Assembly (NCBI RefSeq): GCF_003997495.1
Contig: NZ_RZRU01000011.1
Coordinates: 62,001 to 126,000, forward strand
Length of the DNA: 64,000 nt
Source: Mesorhizobium sp. M7A.F.Ca.US.008.03.1.1
GTDB taxonomy: Bacteria; Pseudomonadota; Alphaproteobacteria; Rhizobiales; Rhizobiaceae
Direction of reading: 5' to 3'
This document shows positions 26,659 to 35,640 of this stretch, piece after piece; within the stretch, counting starts at the first letter, position 1; each line of letters opens with the position of its first letter. The position numbers and the translations under genes are program-made. The notes beneath the pieces are model-generated. The model was not told where the DNA came from and searched no databases. It saw only the letters and a program-made list of their open reading frames with translations.

Positions 26659-27788
26659 TAACGGGCTTCCTTCAGCTTCGGTGCGGCTTCGAGTTTGGCC
26701 ACGCCTTCCGGTTTGGTCAGCGCCAGGCCGATCACCCGGATGCGGTAGTGGATGAGCGTGTCGCAGCCGAGCACGAAGAACAGCAGCATGCCCTGGAACA
26801 CCCGCGCCACCTTGTCGGAGATGCCGAGCGCGCTCTGCACCGCCTCGCCGCCGAGATAGGTCAGCGCCAGCACCAGGCCGGCGGCGACGATGCCGAGCGG
26901 GTTGAGGCGGCCAAGGAACGCCACGATGATGGCGGTGAAGCCGTAGCCGGGCGAAATGACGGGCTGCAGCTGGCCGATGGCGCCGGAGACTTCCGAGATG
27001 CCGGCAAGTCCCGCCAAGGCACCGGAGAGCAGGAACGCGAAGAACACCATGCGGTTGAGGCCGAAGCCGGCGAAGCGCCCTGCCCGCGGGCTCGAGCCCA
27101 GCACGCGCACCTCAAAACCTTTCAGCATGCGGCCCATCAGGATCCAGACCAGCACCGCGGCGACCAGCGCGAAGACAAAACCCCAGTTTGCCCGTCCGGC
27201 ATCCGGCATCAGTTCCGGCAACACGGCCGAATCGTTGAACTGGATGGTCTGCGGGAAGCCATGGCCCTGCGGATCGCGCCAGGGGCCGCGCACCAGCCAA
27301 TCGAGGAAAAGCTGCGCGACATAGACCAGCATCAGGCTGGTCAGGATCTCATTGGTGCCGAAGCGCGTCTTGAGCAGAGCCGGGATCGCCGCATAGGCAG
27401 CACCTCCGACCATGCCGAGCAACAGCATCAGCGGCAGCACCAGCGGGCCTTCGAACTGCGGAAACAGCACCGGAACCATCGAGCCGACGATGCCGCCGAG
27501 GATGAACTGGCCTTCGGCGCCGATGTTCCAGATGTTGGCCTTGTAGCAGACCGACAGGCCGACGGCGATCAGGATCAGCGGCGCGGCCTTGATCGCCAGC
27601 TCATGCAACTGCCAGACCTGGCTGATCGGCTCGATGAAATAGATATTGAACGCGGTCAGCGGATTGACACCGAGCAGCGCGAACATGACGGCGCCGGCAA
27701 TGATGGTCAGCGCGAAGGCAATGAACGGCGACAGGGCCGAAAACAGCATGGAACGCTGTGGGCGTTTGACGAGTTCGAGGCGCATCAT
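26658..27788 (-). CDS. ABC transporter permease (nucleoside-type importer, first permease)
   Basis: A 376-residue membrane protein of the YufP-like BPD_transp_2 family. It shows NIWNIGAEGQFILGGIVGS, TRFGTNEILTSLMLVYVA and SSPRAGRFAGFGLNRMVF (cytoplasmic coupling loop), with about nine to ten spans. It overlaps the ATPase gene upstream by 4 bp (ATGA) and the second permease by one base. Confidence 0.92.
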   Translation of the reverse strand: MMRLELVKRPQRSMLFSALSPFIAFALTIIAGAVMFALLGVNPLTAFNIYFIEPISQVWQLHELAIKAAPLILIAVGLSVCYKANIWNIGAEGQFILGGIVGSMVPVLFPQFEGPLVLPLMLLLGMVGGAAYAAIPALLKTRFGTNEILTSLMLVYVAQLFLDWLVRGPWRDPQGHGFPQTIQFNDSAVLPELMPDAGRANWGFVFALVAAVLVWILMGRMLKGFEVRVLGSSPRAGRFAGFGLNRMVFFAFLLSGALAGLAGISEVSGAIGQLQPVISPGYGFTAIIVAFLGRLNPLGIVAAGLVLALTYLGGEAVQSALGISDKVARVFQGMLLFFVLGCDTLIHYRIRVIGLALTKPEGVAKLEAAPKLKEAR

Positions 27789-29350
27789 GCCGTCTCCAGC
27801 GTGTGTTCGGCGTGGCCTGGTTCGGCGCCGCCCATCAGCAAGCCGACCTTCTCGAAGGTCGCCTCGGCGATCGGCATCGGCTTCGACAGCTCGCCATTGT
27901 GCATGACCGCGATTGCATCCGATATTTCGAACAGCTCGTCGAGATCCTGGCTGATCACCAGTACCGCCGATCCGCTGCGCGACAACTCGATCAAGGCCTG
28001 GCGGATATGAGCGGCGGCGCCCGCGTCGACGCCCCAGGTCGGCTGGTTCACCACCATGACGCTTGGCCGGCGGTCGAGTTCGCGGCCGACGATGAATTTC
28101 TGCAGATTGCCGCCCGAAAGGGCCGCGGCCTCCGGATCCGGCGCACTCTTGCGCACATCCATCGCCTCGATGATGCGTTGGGACGCGGCTTGGATGGCGG
28201 CGCTCTTGACCATTCCGCCGGAACCGACGAACGCCTTGCCGTCGGTGGCATGGCGCGACAGCAACAGGTTTTCGGAAAGCTTCATGCGCGGTGCGGCACC
28301 GTGGCCGAGGCGCTCCTCCGGCACGAAGGCAGCGCCCAGCAGTCGGCGTCCGGTGATGGTGAGGCCTCCCGCATCCCTGCCGCGAATGCGCACCGAGACG
28401 GCATCCTGCTGCAGCACTTCGCCTGAAACGGATTCGAAGAACTCGCCCTGGCCGTTGCCGGCGACGCCGGCGATGCCGATCACCTCGCCGGCGCGGACGT
28501 TCAGGTTGATGCCCTTGAGCGGTATCGAGAACGGCGTTGCCGGCTTGCGGCTGAGGTTGCGGATTTCGAGCAGCGGCAGCGCGGTGGCGATGCCCTCGAC
28601 AGGCGCGCGCACCACAGCCTGCACCTCATTGCCGACCATCATGCGGGCCAGCGAAGAGGCTGTTTCCTCACGCGGATTGCAGTGGCCGACCACCTTGCCG
28701 TGGCGCAGCACCGTGGCGCGGTCGCAGATGCGTTTGACCTCTTCGAGCCGGTGCGAGATGTAGAGGATGGATTTGCCTTCCGAGCGCAGGCGCTCCAGTG
28801 TCTCGAACAGCTTGTCGGCTTCCTGCGGCGTCAGCACCGAGGTCGGTTCGTCCAGGATGATGAGCTGCGGCGTCTGCAGCAGGCAGCGGATGATTTCGAT
28901 GCGCTGGCGTTCGCCCACCGACAGGTCGCCGACAAGCGATTCAGGATCGAGCGGCAGGCCATAGCTGAAGGAAAGCGCCCTCGCCTTCGCCGCGATGCTG
29001 CTGATCGGCGAGCCGTCGTCCAGCGATAGCGCGATGTTTTCGGCCGCGGTCAGCGCCTCGAACAGCGAAAAATGCTGGAACACCATGCCGATACCGAGCT
29101 TTTTCGCGACACCGGGGCTGGAAATCCTGACAGCCTGTCCGTTCCAGAAGATCTCGCCGGCATTGGGCTCCAGCGAGCCGAACAGCATCTTGACCAGCGT
29201 CGACTTGCCGGCGCCGTTTTCGCCGAGCAAGGCGTGGATTTCACCCCTGGCGATGTCGAGATCGATGTGATCGCACGCCGTCAGCGTGCCGAATATCTTG
29301 GTGAGGCCACGCACCTCGAGCAGGTTCGTGCCGTCCTGATTTGCACTCAC
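27785..29350 (-). CDS. ABC transporter ATP-binding protein, two nucleotide-binding domains
   Basis: A 521-residue tandem ATPase of the sugar/nucleoside importer class. The first domain has LLGENGAGKSTLVKML (Walker A), LSVGERQRIEI (signature) and LIILDEPTSVLTP (Walker B). The second has the degenerate P-loop GIAGVAGNGQGEF, the signature LSGGNLQKFIVGREL and a weak Walker B VMVVNQPTWGVD, normal for this class. The GTG at 29350 is chosen because GGGAGG lies 5 nt upstream; the preceding ATG (29362) would place the ribosome site inside the gene. First gene of a four-gene operon (ATPase, two permeases, BMP protein). Confidence 0.93.
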   Translation of the reverse strand: MSANQDGTNLLEVRGLTKIFGTLTACDHIDLDIARGEIHALLGENGAGKSTLVKMLFGSLEPNAGEIFWNGQAVRISSPGVAKKLGIGMVFQHFSLFEALTAAENIALSLDDGSPISSIAAKARALSFSYGLPLDPESLVGDLSVGERQRIEIIRCLLQTPQLIILDEPTSVLTPQEADKLFETLERLRSEGKSILYISHRLEEVKRICDRATVLRHGKVVGHCNPREETASSLARMMVGNEVQAVVRAPVEGIATALPLLEIRNLSRKPATPFSIPLKGINLNVRAGEVIGIAGVAGNGQGEFFESVSGEVLQQDAVSVRIRGRDAGGLTITGRRLLGAAFVPEERLGHGAAPRMKLSENLLLSRHATDGKAFVGSGGMVKSAAIQAASQRIIEAMDVRKSAPDPEAAALSGGNLQKFIVGRELDRRPSVMVVNQPTWGVDAGAAAHIRQALIELSRSGSAVLVISQDLDELFEISDAIAVMHNGELSKPMPIAEATFEKVGLLMGGAEPGHAEHTLETA

Positions 29351-29495
29351 AGTGCCTCCCATCTGGTTAGCCAGATATGTTCTGTGTTCCCGCAGACATG
29401 GTAGGCGCGGCCGGCTCTCATCGGAAAGCGGCACACGTCTTGAAAGAGCTTCAAGAATTTCAGCGGAAATTCAAGGGATAGCAAGGCAGAACGAA

Positions 29496-30473
29496 CTAAG
29501 GGATGAGAATGGTCGTCCCTGTGGTCCTGCGGCCCTCAAGGTCGGAATGCGCCTTGCCGGCGTCCTTGAGCGCGTAGCGCTGGTTGATCTTGATCTCGAC
29601 CGCGCCGCTGAGCACGACCTCGAACAGGGCGGCAGCAGAAGCGTCGAGGTCCTCGCGTTTTGCGTTGTAGACGAACAGTGTCGGCCTTGTTGCGAACAGC
29701 GAGCCCTTCTGTGCCAGCAACGACATGCTGAACGGCGGTATGGGTCCCGATGACTGACCAAAACTGACGAACATGCCAAGCGGCCGCAGGCAGTCGAGCG
29801 AAGCCGGAAATGTGTCGTTGCCGACCGAATCGTAGACGACGTCGCATTTTTTGCCGCCGGTGATGGCAGCGACGCCGGCAACGAAATCCTGTTCCTTGTA
29901 GTTGATGACATGATCGAAACCATGCGCCCTGGCGAGCTCGATCTTGTCGGACGAGCTGGCGGTGCCGATGACGGTGGCGCCGAGGTGTTTTGCCCATTGG
30001 CCAAGGATCAGCCCGACGCCGCCTGCCGCGGCATGGAACAGGATCGTGTCGCCGGCCTTCACTTTGAACGTCCGCCGAAGCAGATATTCCGCGGTCATGC
30101 CCTTCAGCATCATCGCCGCGGCCTGTTCGTCGCTGATGCCATCCGGAACCTTGACGACGCGGCTGGCATCGATGACGCGCTGTTGCGCGTAAGCCCCCGT
30201 CGTCACGGCATAGGCGATGCGATCGCCCGGATTCAGCCAGTCGACGCCCTGGCCGACCTCCAGCACCACGCCGGCGGCTTCGCTGCCTGGCACAAGCGGG
30301 AAGCCGCCGGGTGGCGGATAAAGGCCCGAACGGTGATAGACATCGATGAAATTGAGGCCGATCGCGGTGTGCCGGACCAGGATCTGCCCGGATCCCGGCT
30401 GGCCGGGGTCAGCGTCCTCATAGGTCAGAACTTCCGGGCCGCCATTGGCGTGGATACGGATCGCTTTGGACAT
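29496..30473 (-). CDS. Quinone oxidoreductase (zinc-free MDR/QOR family)
   Basis: A 325-residue NADPH:quinone reductase of the QOR branch of medium-chain dehydrogenases. Features: N-terminal GroES-like domain with GLNFIDVYHRSGLYPPP, Rossmann fold with HAAAGGVGLILGQWAKHLGA, and the C-terminal GRRTTGTTILIP typical of QOR. Zinc-binding Cys/His are absent, as expected. It lies 43 bp downstream of pcs on the same strand and may be in its operon. It reduces quinones or reactive alkenes; substrate not known. Confidence 0.92.
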   Translation of the reverse strand: MSKAIRIHANGGPEVLTYEDADPGQPGSGQILVRHTAIGLNFIDVYHRSGLYPPPGGFPLVPGSEAAGVVLEVGQGVDWLNPGDRIAYAVTTGAYAQQRVIDASRVVKVPDGISDEQAAAMMLKGMTAEYLLRRTFKVKAGDTILFHAAAGGVGLILGQWAKHLGATVIGTASSSDKIELARAHGFDHVINYKEQDFVAGVAAITGGKKCDVVYDSVGNDTFPASLDCLRPLGMFVSFGQSSGPIPPFSMSLLAQKGSLFATRPTLFVYNAKREDLDASAAALFEVVLSGAVEIKINQRYALKDAGKAHSDLEGRRTTGTTILIP

Positions 30474-30516
30474 TGCTAGGCTTCCTGTGGGCTGGGCTCT
30501 CTGTGGGAGTGGCTGA

Positions 30517-31335
30517 TCAGGCCTTTTTGGCACCGAGATTGGGAAAGAACTGCATGATGCCACCGATGCAGGCAAGGTAAAGCCCGGTGATGGTGATGCC
30601 GATCTTGGTGAAGGTGCTGACCTGCTCGCCCAGCACGCCGATCTGATCGTAGAAGGCAGCGAGTGCCGCCTGGGCCAGGGCAAGCGCGCCGAAAGCGCAC
30701 CACAGGAGAGTCATCCCAAGGTTGATGCGCCGCAGCCGCACCACCCGCACCGGGTGGATGAAGTTGATCGGCACGAAAGTCAGGACGCCGGCCACCACCA
30801 CAACCGCGAACGAAACCCATTGTCCGGGCTCGATGACGAACAGGGTGAACACCACCATGTTCCAGACCACGGGGAAACCCTTGAAGAAATTCTCCTTCGT
30901 CTTCATGCCGGTGTCGGCATAGTAGATGGCGCTGGAAACGACGATGATCGCCGCCGACAGGAATGACAGGCCCTCGCCCATGAAGCCGCGCTGATAGAGC
31001 GCGAAAGCCGGGATCAGCACGTAGGTCACGTAGTCGATGATGTTGTCGAGCAGTTCGCCCGACCATGTCGGCAGGATCTCCTTGACCTCGAGCTTCCGCG
31101 CGATCGGCCCATCGATGCCGTCGACGAACAGGGCGAGCCCGAGCCACCAGAACATCGCCGTCCAGCGCTCTTCGCTTGCCGCGACCAGCGACAGGAAGGC
31201 CAGGAACGACCCCGAGGCGGTCAAGAGGTGGACGGAGAACGCCCTCGCCTGTGGCCAGGTGACCTTCTTCTTCGGCCTGGGAATCCGGTCCGTGATCTTT
31301 TTGGCGGCTTTTCGGGCCGTTGTGTTCTTGCTCAC
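30517..31335 (-). CDS. pcs: Phosphatidylcholine synthase
   Basis: A 272-residue membrane CDP-alcohol phosphatidyltransferase that condenses CDP-diacylglycerol with choline to phosphatidylcholine. The active-site motif has the spacing reported for Pcs, DG-x2-AR-x12-G-x3-D-x3-D: DGPIAR, then SGELLDNIID. About eight spans. The GTG at 31335 overlaps the stop of the upstream DUF1326 gene as GTGA, so translation is coupled. A TTG 4 codons upstream is the alternative. Phosphatidylcholine is a major lipid in rhizobia and important in host interaction. Linkage to DUF1326/DUF2182 is noted as a finding. Confidence 0.93.
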   Translation of the reverse strand: MSKNTTARKAAKKITDRIPRPKKKVTWPQARAFSVHLLTASGSFLAFLSLVAASEERWTAMFWWLGLALFVDGIDGPIARKLEVKEILPTWSGELLDNIIDYVTYVLIPAFALYQRGFMGEGLSFLSAAIIVVSSAIYYADTGMKTKENFFKGFPVVWNMVVFTLFVIEPGQWVSFAVVVVAGVLTFVPINFIHPVRVVRLRRINLGMTLLWCAFGALALAQAALAAFYDQIGVLGEQVSTFTKIGITITGLYLACIGGIMQFFPNLGAKKA

Positions 31336-31946
31336 GGGCCCCGCCAATCCAGCTTGCAGATTTCGGCCGAACGGCCGGCGAAATTCCAGTTGCGGCCGAA
31401 AGCCCGCATCTTGCTCTTGTCGGACCTGGCCACGATGATCTCAGGGGCGATCCAGTATTCCGAATTGCTGATCACCGTGTCCTTGTCGCGGTCCTTGCCG
31501 GGGATGGGTGTCACCGCTCCGTCGATAATCCTGGGTATCTGGAAGATACGCGTCTTGTCACGCGTCTCATAGGTGATCGGCACCTGCTCGACGCCGAGGA
31601 ATTTGCCGACCAGGATGGAGAGCAGCGATGTGGTTCCACCTGCCTTGCCCGTGAAGATCTTTGTCAGCGCCTTGACCGCGTAGACAGAGGCGCGGCTGTC
31701 GATGAACAGGCCCGCGGTCCAGTTGCCGCGGCTCATGTAGCCGGGGATTTCCATGACCAGCCCGAGATTGAGATTGGACAGGTCGTCGTCGCCGAAATGG
31801 CCTGCGTCGATGCGAAACCCGGCCCATGTCTGGCAATAGCCTTCTGTTGGCGGATGATTGCCGAGCGACAGCACGCAAGGGCAAAAAACCGTGCAATTGC
31901 AGGAGAGTACGAGCTCTCCCTTCATCGCCCAGCTCTGGTCTGCCAT
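31332..31946 (-). CDS. DUF1326 domain-containing protein
   Basis: A 204-residue cytoplasmic protein of family DUF1326. The N-terminal cluster CNCTVFCPC (C16, C18, C22, C24) looks like a metal-binding site, followed by the family motifs GYCQTWAGFRIDAGHFGD and FAGRSAEICKLDWRGP with a further Cys. No signal peptide. Start at 31946 (MADQSWAMKGELVLSC). It lies 14 bp downstream of DUF2182 and overlaps pcs by 4 bp. These two families are often neighbours; the function of the pair is unknown, and metal binding is inferred from the Cys pattern. Confidence 0.87.
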   Translation of the reverse strand: MADQSWAMKGELVLSCNCTVFCPCVLSLGNHPPTEGYCQTWAGFRIDAGHFGDDDLSNLNLGLVMEIPGYMSRGNWTAGLFIDSRASVYAVKALTKIFTGKAGGTTSLLSILVGKFLGVEQVPITYETRDKTRIFQIPRIIDGAVTPIPGKDRDKDTVISNSEYWIAPEIIVARSDKSKMRAFGRNWNFAGRSAEICKLDWRGP

Positions 31947-31960
31947 CGATTTTCCCCCAC

Positions 31961-32899
31961 TCACAGCGAGACTACTAGCAGCGCGGCTGCCCAGACAAGC
32001 AGTATCGCACCGGCCAGCCGGGTTGGAACCCTGCTGGCTGTTTGTTTTTCGATCAGGGTGAACAGCCCGATCAACGCCATCCAGAAGACGTTCATGACGC
32101 CGACGGCGAACATCACCAGCATCAGTGCCCAGCAGCAGCCGAGGCACCACAGGCCTTGCTCGACGCCAAGCCGGAAGATGCTGAGAGGCCTTGCGCTCCA
32201 GTTCGAAAACAGGATCGAGAAGGGGTTCTTGCATTTCTTCAGGCAGGCTTCCTTCAGGCCACTGAACTGGTAGAGGCCGGCAATCAGAAGAGCGAGCGCA
32301 CCGGCAAGGCCAACGACCGGATCGAGCATCCCGGCTGACGAAGCGAATGCATGGGCGGCCAGGGTCAGCGCCGCGAACATCATTGAAGCGGCGAGCCAAA
32401 CGCTGAGGTAGCCGGCGACCAGCACCAGCGGGTGAACGACCGGCTCGCTTTTGATGCGAGCCGTATCGGCGATCTCGCAATAGGTACGGATCATCGGCGC
32501 CGCCGAAGGCAGCATCGTCGCAATCGCCATCAGGAACCACATCGAAACGAGCGCGCCGGCCTGCAAGCCGAGACTTGCGTTCAAAGGCACCGGTGAGAGG
32601 CACAGCACAAAGAACCGTTCCAGGAAATCGGGCAGCGGCAGTTGCGGCAGGCTGCGCAGGATCGTGTCGCCAGGGGCGCCGGCGCCCGCAATCCCGCCTT
32701 CGGCGCCGCGGATTGCCATCGCCGCAAGAGACAGCCAGGCAAGCAGGATACAAGCGCCGACAACGACGTTTACCGCGACGCGAGGATTGCGCGCTATGTT
32801 GGCCATGGCGCGGCCGGCGCGATCGAGATGGCGGAAGTCGTCCTGCTGGCCGGTCATGTCATCCGAATGGGCCGAATCGCCGCGTTGATCAAGCGGCAT
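31961..32899 (-). CDS. DUF2182 domain-containing membrane protein
   Basis: A 312-residue membrane protein with about seven spans. Two paired-Cys motifs, ACLKKCKNPFSI and GLWCLGCCWALM, are hallmarks of DUF2182 (predicted metal-binding membrane protein). The start is uncertain: Met at 32899, Met at 32857 or a Met nearer the first span are all possible. First gene of the DUF2182-DUF1326-pcs cluster and divergent from the FAD hydroxylase gene, with about 70 bp between. Confidence 0.85.
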   Translation of the reverse strand: MPLDQRGDSAHSDDMTGQQDDFRHLDRAGRAMANIARNPRVAVNVVVGACILLAWLSLAAMAIRGAEGGIAGAGAPGDTILRSLPQLPLPDFLERFFVLCLSPVPLNASLGLQAGALVSMWFLMAIATMLPSAAPMIRTYCEIADTARIKSEPVVHPLVLVAGYLSVWLAASMMFAALTLAAHAFASSAGMLDPVVGLAGALALLIAGLYQFSGLKEACLKKCKNPFSILFSNWSARPLSIFRLGVEQGLWCLGCCWALMLVMFAVGVMNVFWMALIGLFTLIEKQTASRVPTRLAGAILLVWAAALLVVSL

Positions 32900-32970
32900 G
32901 ATCTGACCTATATGCTTGATCGAACGGCAGGTCGGGTGGACCGCCTCGCATTGCAAGCCGGAAGCCGATC

Positions 32971-34182
32971 TTGGAGCACGAGCAAACCGCGCGGATACTG
33001 GTTGCTGGCACTGGGCCGGCAGGGCTGATCGCGGCGCTCGGTTTTGCCGCCGAAGGTTTCCCGGTGACACTGGTCGGGCCGGAGGCCACCACCCCCGATG
33101 GCCGCACGACGGCCCTGATGAACCCTGCCTTGAAAGTGCTCGATCGGCTTGGCGTGCTCGAAGCCGTCAAATCCAAAGCGGCGCCTTTGAAAGTGATGCG
33201 CATCGTCGACGCCACCAGACGGCTGATCCGCAGCCCGGTCGTCACCTTCCGTGCCAGCGAGATCGACGAGGACCAGTTCGGGCTGAACCTTCCCAACAGC
33301 GTCCTCAACCCGGCACTCGCCAGCAAGGTTGTCGCGCATGCCGGCATCGAATGGCAGCAGTCGATGGTGGCGAACTGGCATCTCGACGCCGAGCACGTCC
33401 GTGCCGTCCTGACCGACGGCAGCACGGCCGACGCAGCGCTGGCGGTGGCGGCCGATGGGCGGTTGTCACCGGCGCGCCAGGCGGCCGGCATCTCGACCTC
33501 GGCCCGCTCCTACCCGCAGGCAGCTCTCGTCCTCAATTTCGGCCATAGCGGCGACCACGCCTTCACCTCGACCGAATTCCACACCGAGACCGGTCCGTTC
33601 ACGCAGGTTCCCCTGCCCGGCAATCGCTCCAGCCTGGTCTGGGTGGTCAAGCCCGAGACCGCGACCGACCTCGCCGCACTGGACGATGCGACGCTTTCTC
33701 AGCGGGTCGAACAGCAGATGCAGTCGATGCTGGGCCGGGTGACGGTTGAGTCGGGCCGGCAGATCTATCCGCTTTCGGCGGTGACGCCACTGCGTTTCGC
33801 CCGAGATCGGGTGGCGCTGGTCGGCGAAGCCGCCCATGTGTTTCCCCCGATTGGTGCGCAAGGCCTCAATCTCGGCATCAGGGACGTCGACGATCTAATT
33901 GGAATCGCTTGTGAGAATAGAGCCGATCCAGGTGCAGCCAAGGCGCTTGCAGCCTACGATTTCAAGCGCCGCCCCGACATTCTGGCGCGCAGCAGCGCGG
34001 TCAACCTGCTCAACATGTCGCTGCTTTCCGACATGCTGCCGGCCCAGATGGCCCGCGTTGCCGGGCTCGGCGTGCTCGGAGGCTTCGCGCCGCTTCGGGC
34101 TTTTTTCATGCGCGAGGGACTTCGTCCAGGCAGCGGTTTTGCCGCGCTTGCCGGCGGGTTAGGGAAACAGGTCCGGCGCTAG
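32971..34182 (+). CDS. UbiH/UbiF-family FAD-dependent hydroxylase
   Basis: A 403-residue flavoprotein monooxygenase. FAD motifs: GTGPAGLIAALGFAAEGFPV (GxGxxG), the DG-like region VAADGRLSPARQ and the GD-type motif ALVGEAAHVFPPIGAQGLNL. These fit the ubiquinone-pathway hydroxylases, though a role in ubiquinone synthesis cannot be separated from other aromatic hydroxylations. The start is a TTG at 32971 with GGAAG about 8 nt upstream. Its last 24 bp overlap the converging AEC carrier gene. Confidence 0.86.
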   Translation: MEHEQTARILVAGTGPAGLIAALGFAAEGFPVTLVGPEATTPDGRTTALMNPALKVLDRLGVLEAVKSKAAPLKVMRIVDATRRLIRSPVVTFRASEIDEDQFGLNLPNSVLNPALASKVVAHAGIEWQQSMVANWHLDAEHVRAVLTDGSTADAALAVAADGRLSPARQAAGISTSARSYPQAALVLNFGHSGDHAFTSTEFHTETGPFTQVPLPGNRSSLVWVVKPETATDLAALDDATLSQRVEQQMQSMLGRVTVESGRQIYPLSAVTPLRFARDRVALVGEAAHVFPPIGAQGLNLGIRDVDDLIGIACENRADPGAAKALAAYDFKRRPDILARSSAVNLLNMSLLSDMLPAQMARVAGLGVLGGFAPLRAFFMREGLRPGSGFAALAGGLGKQVRR

Positions 34183-35121
34183 GATATTGTGCCGGATCAG
34201 GTAGAGCAGCCCGGTGACGGTCACGACCGACAGGCAGGTTGTGATCAGCACACTGGCCGACGCCCGTTGCACCCAGACGCCATACTGCTGGGCGATGACG
34301 AAGACGTTGGTGGCGGTCGGCAATGCCGCCAGAAGCACCGCCGAGAAGAGCCATGTCTCAGAGAAATTGCCGATCCAGCTCAGCACGACATAGCAGAGCA
34401 ACGGGTGCAGGATCAGTTTCAGCACCGCGATCGGAACCATCTCATGCGGGACGCGATTGAGCGGCCTGAGCGCCAGGGTGACGCCCATGGCAAACAGCGC
34501 GCAAGGTGCGGCCGCCCGGGAAAGATATTCCAGAAATCGCTCCACCGCCACGGGCGGTCGAAAGCCGATATAGGCGGCACCGACACCCAGGACGGTTGCG
34601 ATTATGAACGGGTGCAGCACGATCTTGCGCACGACACCCAGCGCAAGCCGGAGAGGAGTGGTCTTCTCGTCGCCCGACAGCGCCATCATCATGGGTGCGA
34701 TGGCGAAATGCATGATGTTCTCGAAACAGAAGATCAAGGCGACCGGCACAGCCGCCTCCTCGCCGAAGGCCAGCAATGCCAGCCCCGGTCCCATATAGCC
34801 GATATTGCCATAGGCGGCCGCGAGCGCCTTGATGGTCGATTGCGCTATCTCGCCGCGCGAGGTCAGGACCGACCCCATGAACATCAAGGAAAATATCATG
34901 AGGGTGGAGACGACCGAACCGAAGATGAAGCGCCATTCCGTCAGGTCTTCGAACGGCGTCTTGGCAAGCAGTTGGAAGAAAAGTGCCGGCAGCGCGACAT
35001 AGACGATGAACGTGTTCATCCAGCCGAGCGCCTCCAGCGGCTGCCTGGTGATGCGCGCCACCAGAAACCCGACAAAAATCAAGCCGAAGAACGGAAGAAC
35101 AAGACCGACGACGTCAGACAT
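34159..35121 (-). CDS. AEC family transporter (auxin efflux carrier-like)
   Basis: A 320-residue membrane carrier with about nine to ten spans arranged as two halves (about 1-150 and 170-320), typical of the AEC family of secondary transporters for small carboxylates such as malate. Motifs: AAYGNIGYMGPGLALLAFGEE and LLAALPTATNVFVIAQQYGV. Monocistronic; tail overlaps the UbiH-like gene. Substrate unknown. Confidence 0.9.
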   Translation of the reverse strand: MSDVVGLVLPFFGLIFVGFLVARITRQPLEALGWMNTFIVYVALPALFFQLLAKTPFEDLTEWRFIFGSVVSTLMIFSLMFMGSVLTSRGEIAQSTIKALAAAYGNIGYMGPGLALLAFGEEAAVPVALIFCFENIMHFAIAPMMMALSGDEKTTPLRLALGVVRKIVLHPFIIATVLGVGAAYIGFRPPVAVERFLEYLSRAAAPCALFAMGVTLALRPLNRVPHEMVPIAVLKLILHPLLCYVVLSWIGNFSETWLFSAVLLAALPTATNVFVIAQQYGVWVQRASASVLITTCLSVVTVTGLLYLIRHNILAPDLFP

Positions 35122-35246
35122 TTTTATGCTGGTCCGAAACCCTGACGCCGGGCTAGCCCGTTGCTTAATAGGGCGTCAAGCGCCTCGGGATTGAATTGAT
35201 GCGCGGTCTGCGCCAAATAAGCCCAAGGAATTCAGTGGTGAGTACG

Positions 35247-35570
35247 ATGAAAACAGCCAAATTCGCAATCGGACAGGTGGTTCGCCACCGGCTGTTTCCA
35301 TTCAGGGGCATCATTTTCGACGTCGACCCGCAATTCGCCAACACCGACGAGTGGTATGAAGCGATCCCCGCCGACGTGCGGCCGCGCAAGGATCAGCCTT
35401 TCTATCATTTGCTCGCCGAGAATTCGGAGACCGAATACATCGCCTACGTCTCCGAGCAGAATCTGCTTGAGGATCAGTCGGGTGAGCCGGTCCGGCATCC
35501 GCAGATCAAGGAGATGTTCGACAAGAAGCCGGACGGCGGCTACCAGCCGAAACGGCAGTCAAGGCATTAA
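35247..35570 (+). CDS. hspQ: Heat shock protein HspQ
   Basis: A 107-residue small protein that in enterobacteria acts as a specificity factor for the Lon protease and restrains DnaA. Conserved features: FAIGQVVRHRLFPFRGIIFD, DPQFANTDEWYEAIP, QPFYHLLAEN and YVSEQNLLEDQSGEPVRHP. The ATG at 35247 matches the family start; the frame is open 17 codons upstream, but that part is not conserved. A strong bidirectional terminator follows. Confidence 0.93.
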   Translation: MKTAKFAIGQVVRHRLFPFRGIIFDVDPQFANTDEWYEAIPADVRPRKDQPFYHLLAENSETEYIAYVSEQNLLEDQSGEPVRHPQIKEMFDKKPDGGYQPKRQSRH

Positions 35571-35587
35571 CCCGCGGAGAGGCGGCA

Positions 35588-35617
35588 CAAAAAAAGCGGG
35601 GCATGCCCCGCTTTTTT
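35588..35617. terminator. Bidirectional intrinsic terminator
   Basis: The perfect palindrome GCGGGGCATGCCCCGC (35596-35611) is flanked by seven or more A residues on the left and six T residues on the right. It works for hspQ on the plus strand and for the IalB gene on the minus strand. Confidence 0.92.
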
Positions 35618-35640
35618 GTTGGCTCGGCGATATCGGCCGA

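Noticed and set aside
26748..28010. 420-residue plus-strand frame antisense to the ABC permease genes
   Set aside because: Shadow of well-supported permease and ATPase genes; composition unlike any protein family.
16675..29350. Lasso cyclase, protease or RRE gene near the leader-like peptide
   Set aside because: No asparagine-synthetase-like, transglutaminase-like or PqqD-like protein found among the genes on either strand.
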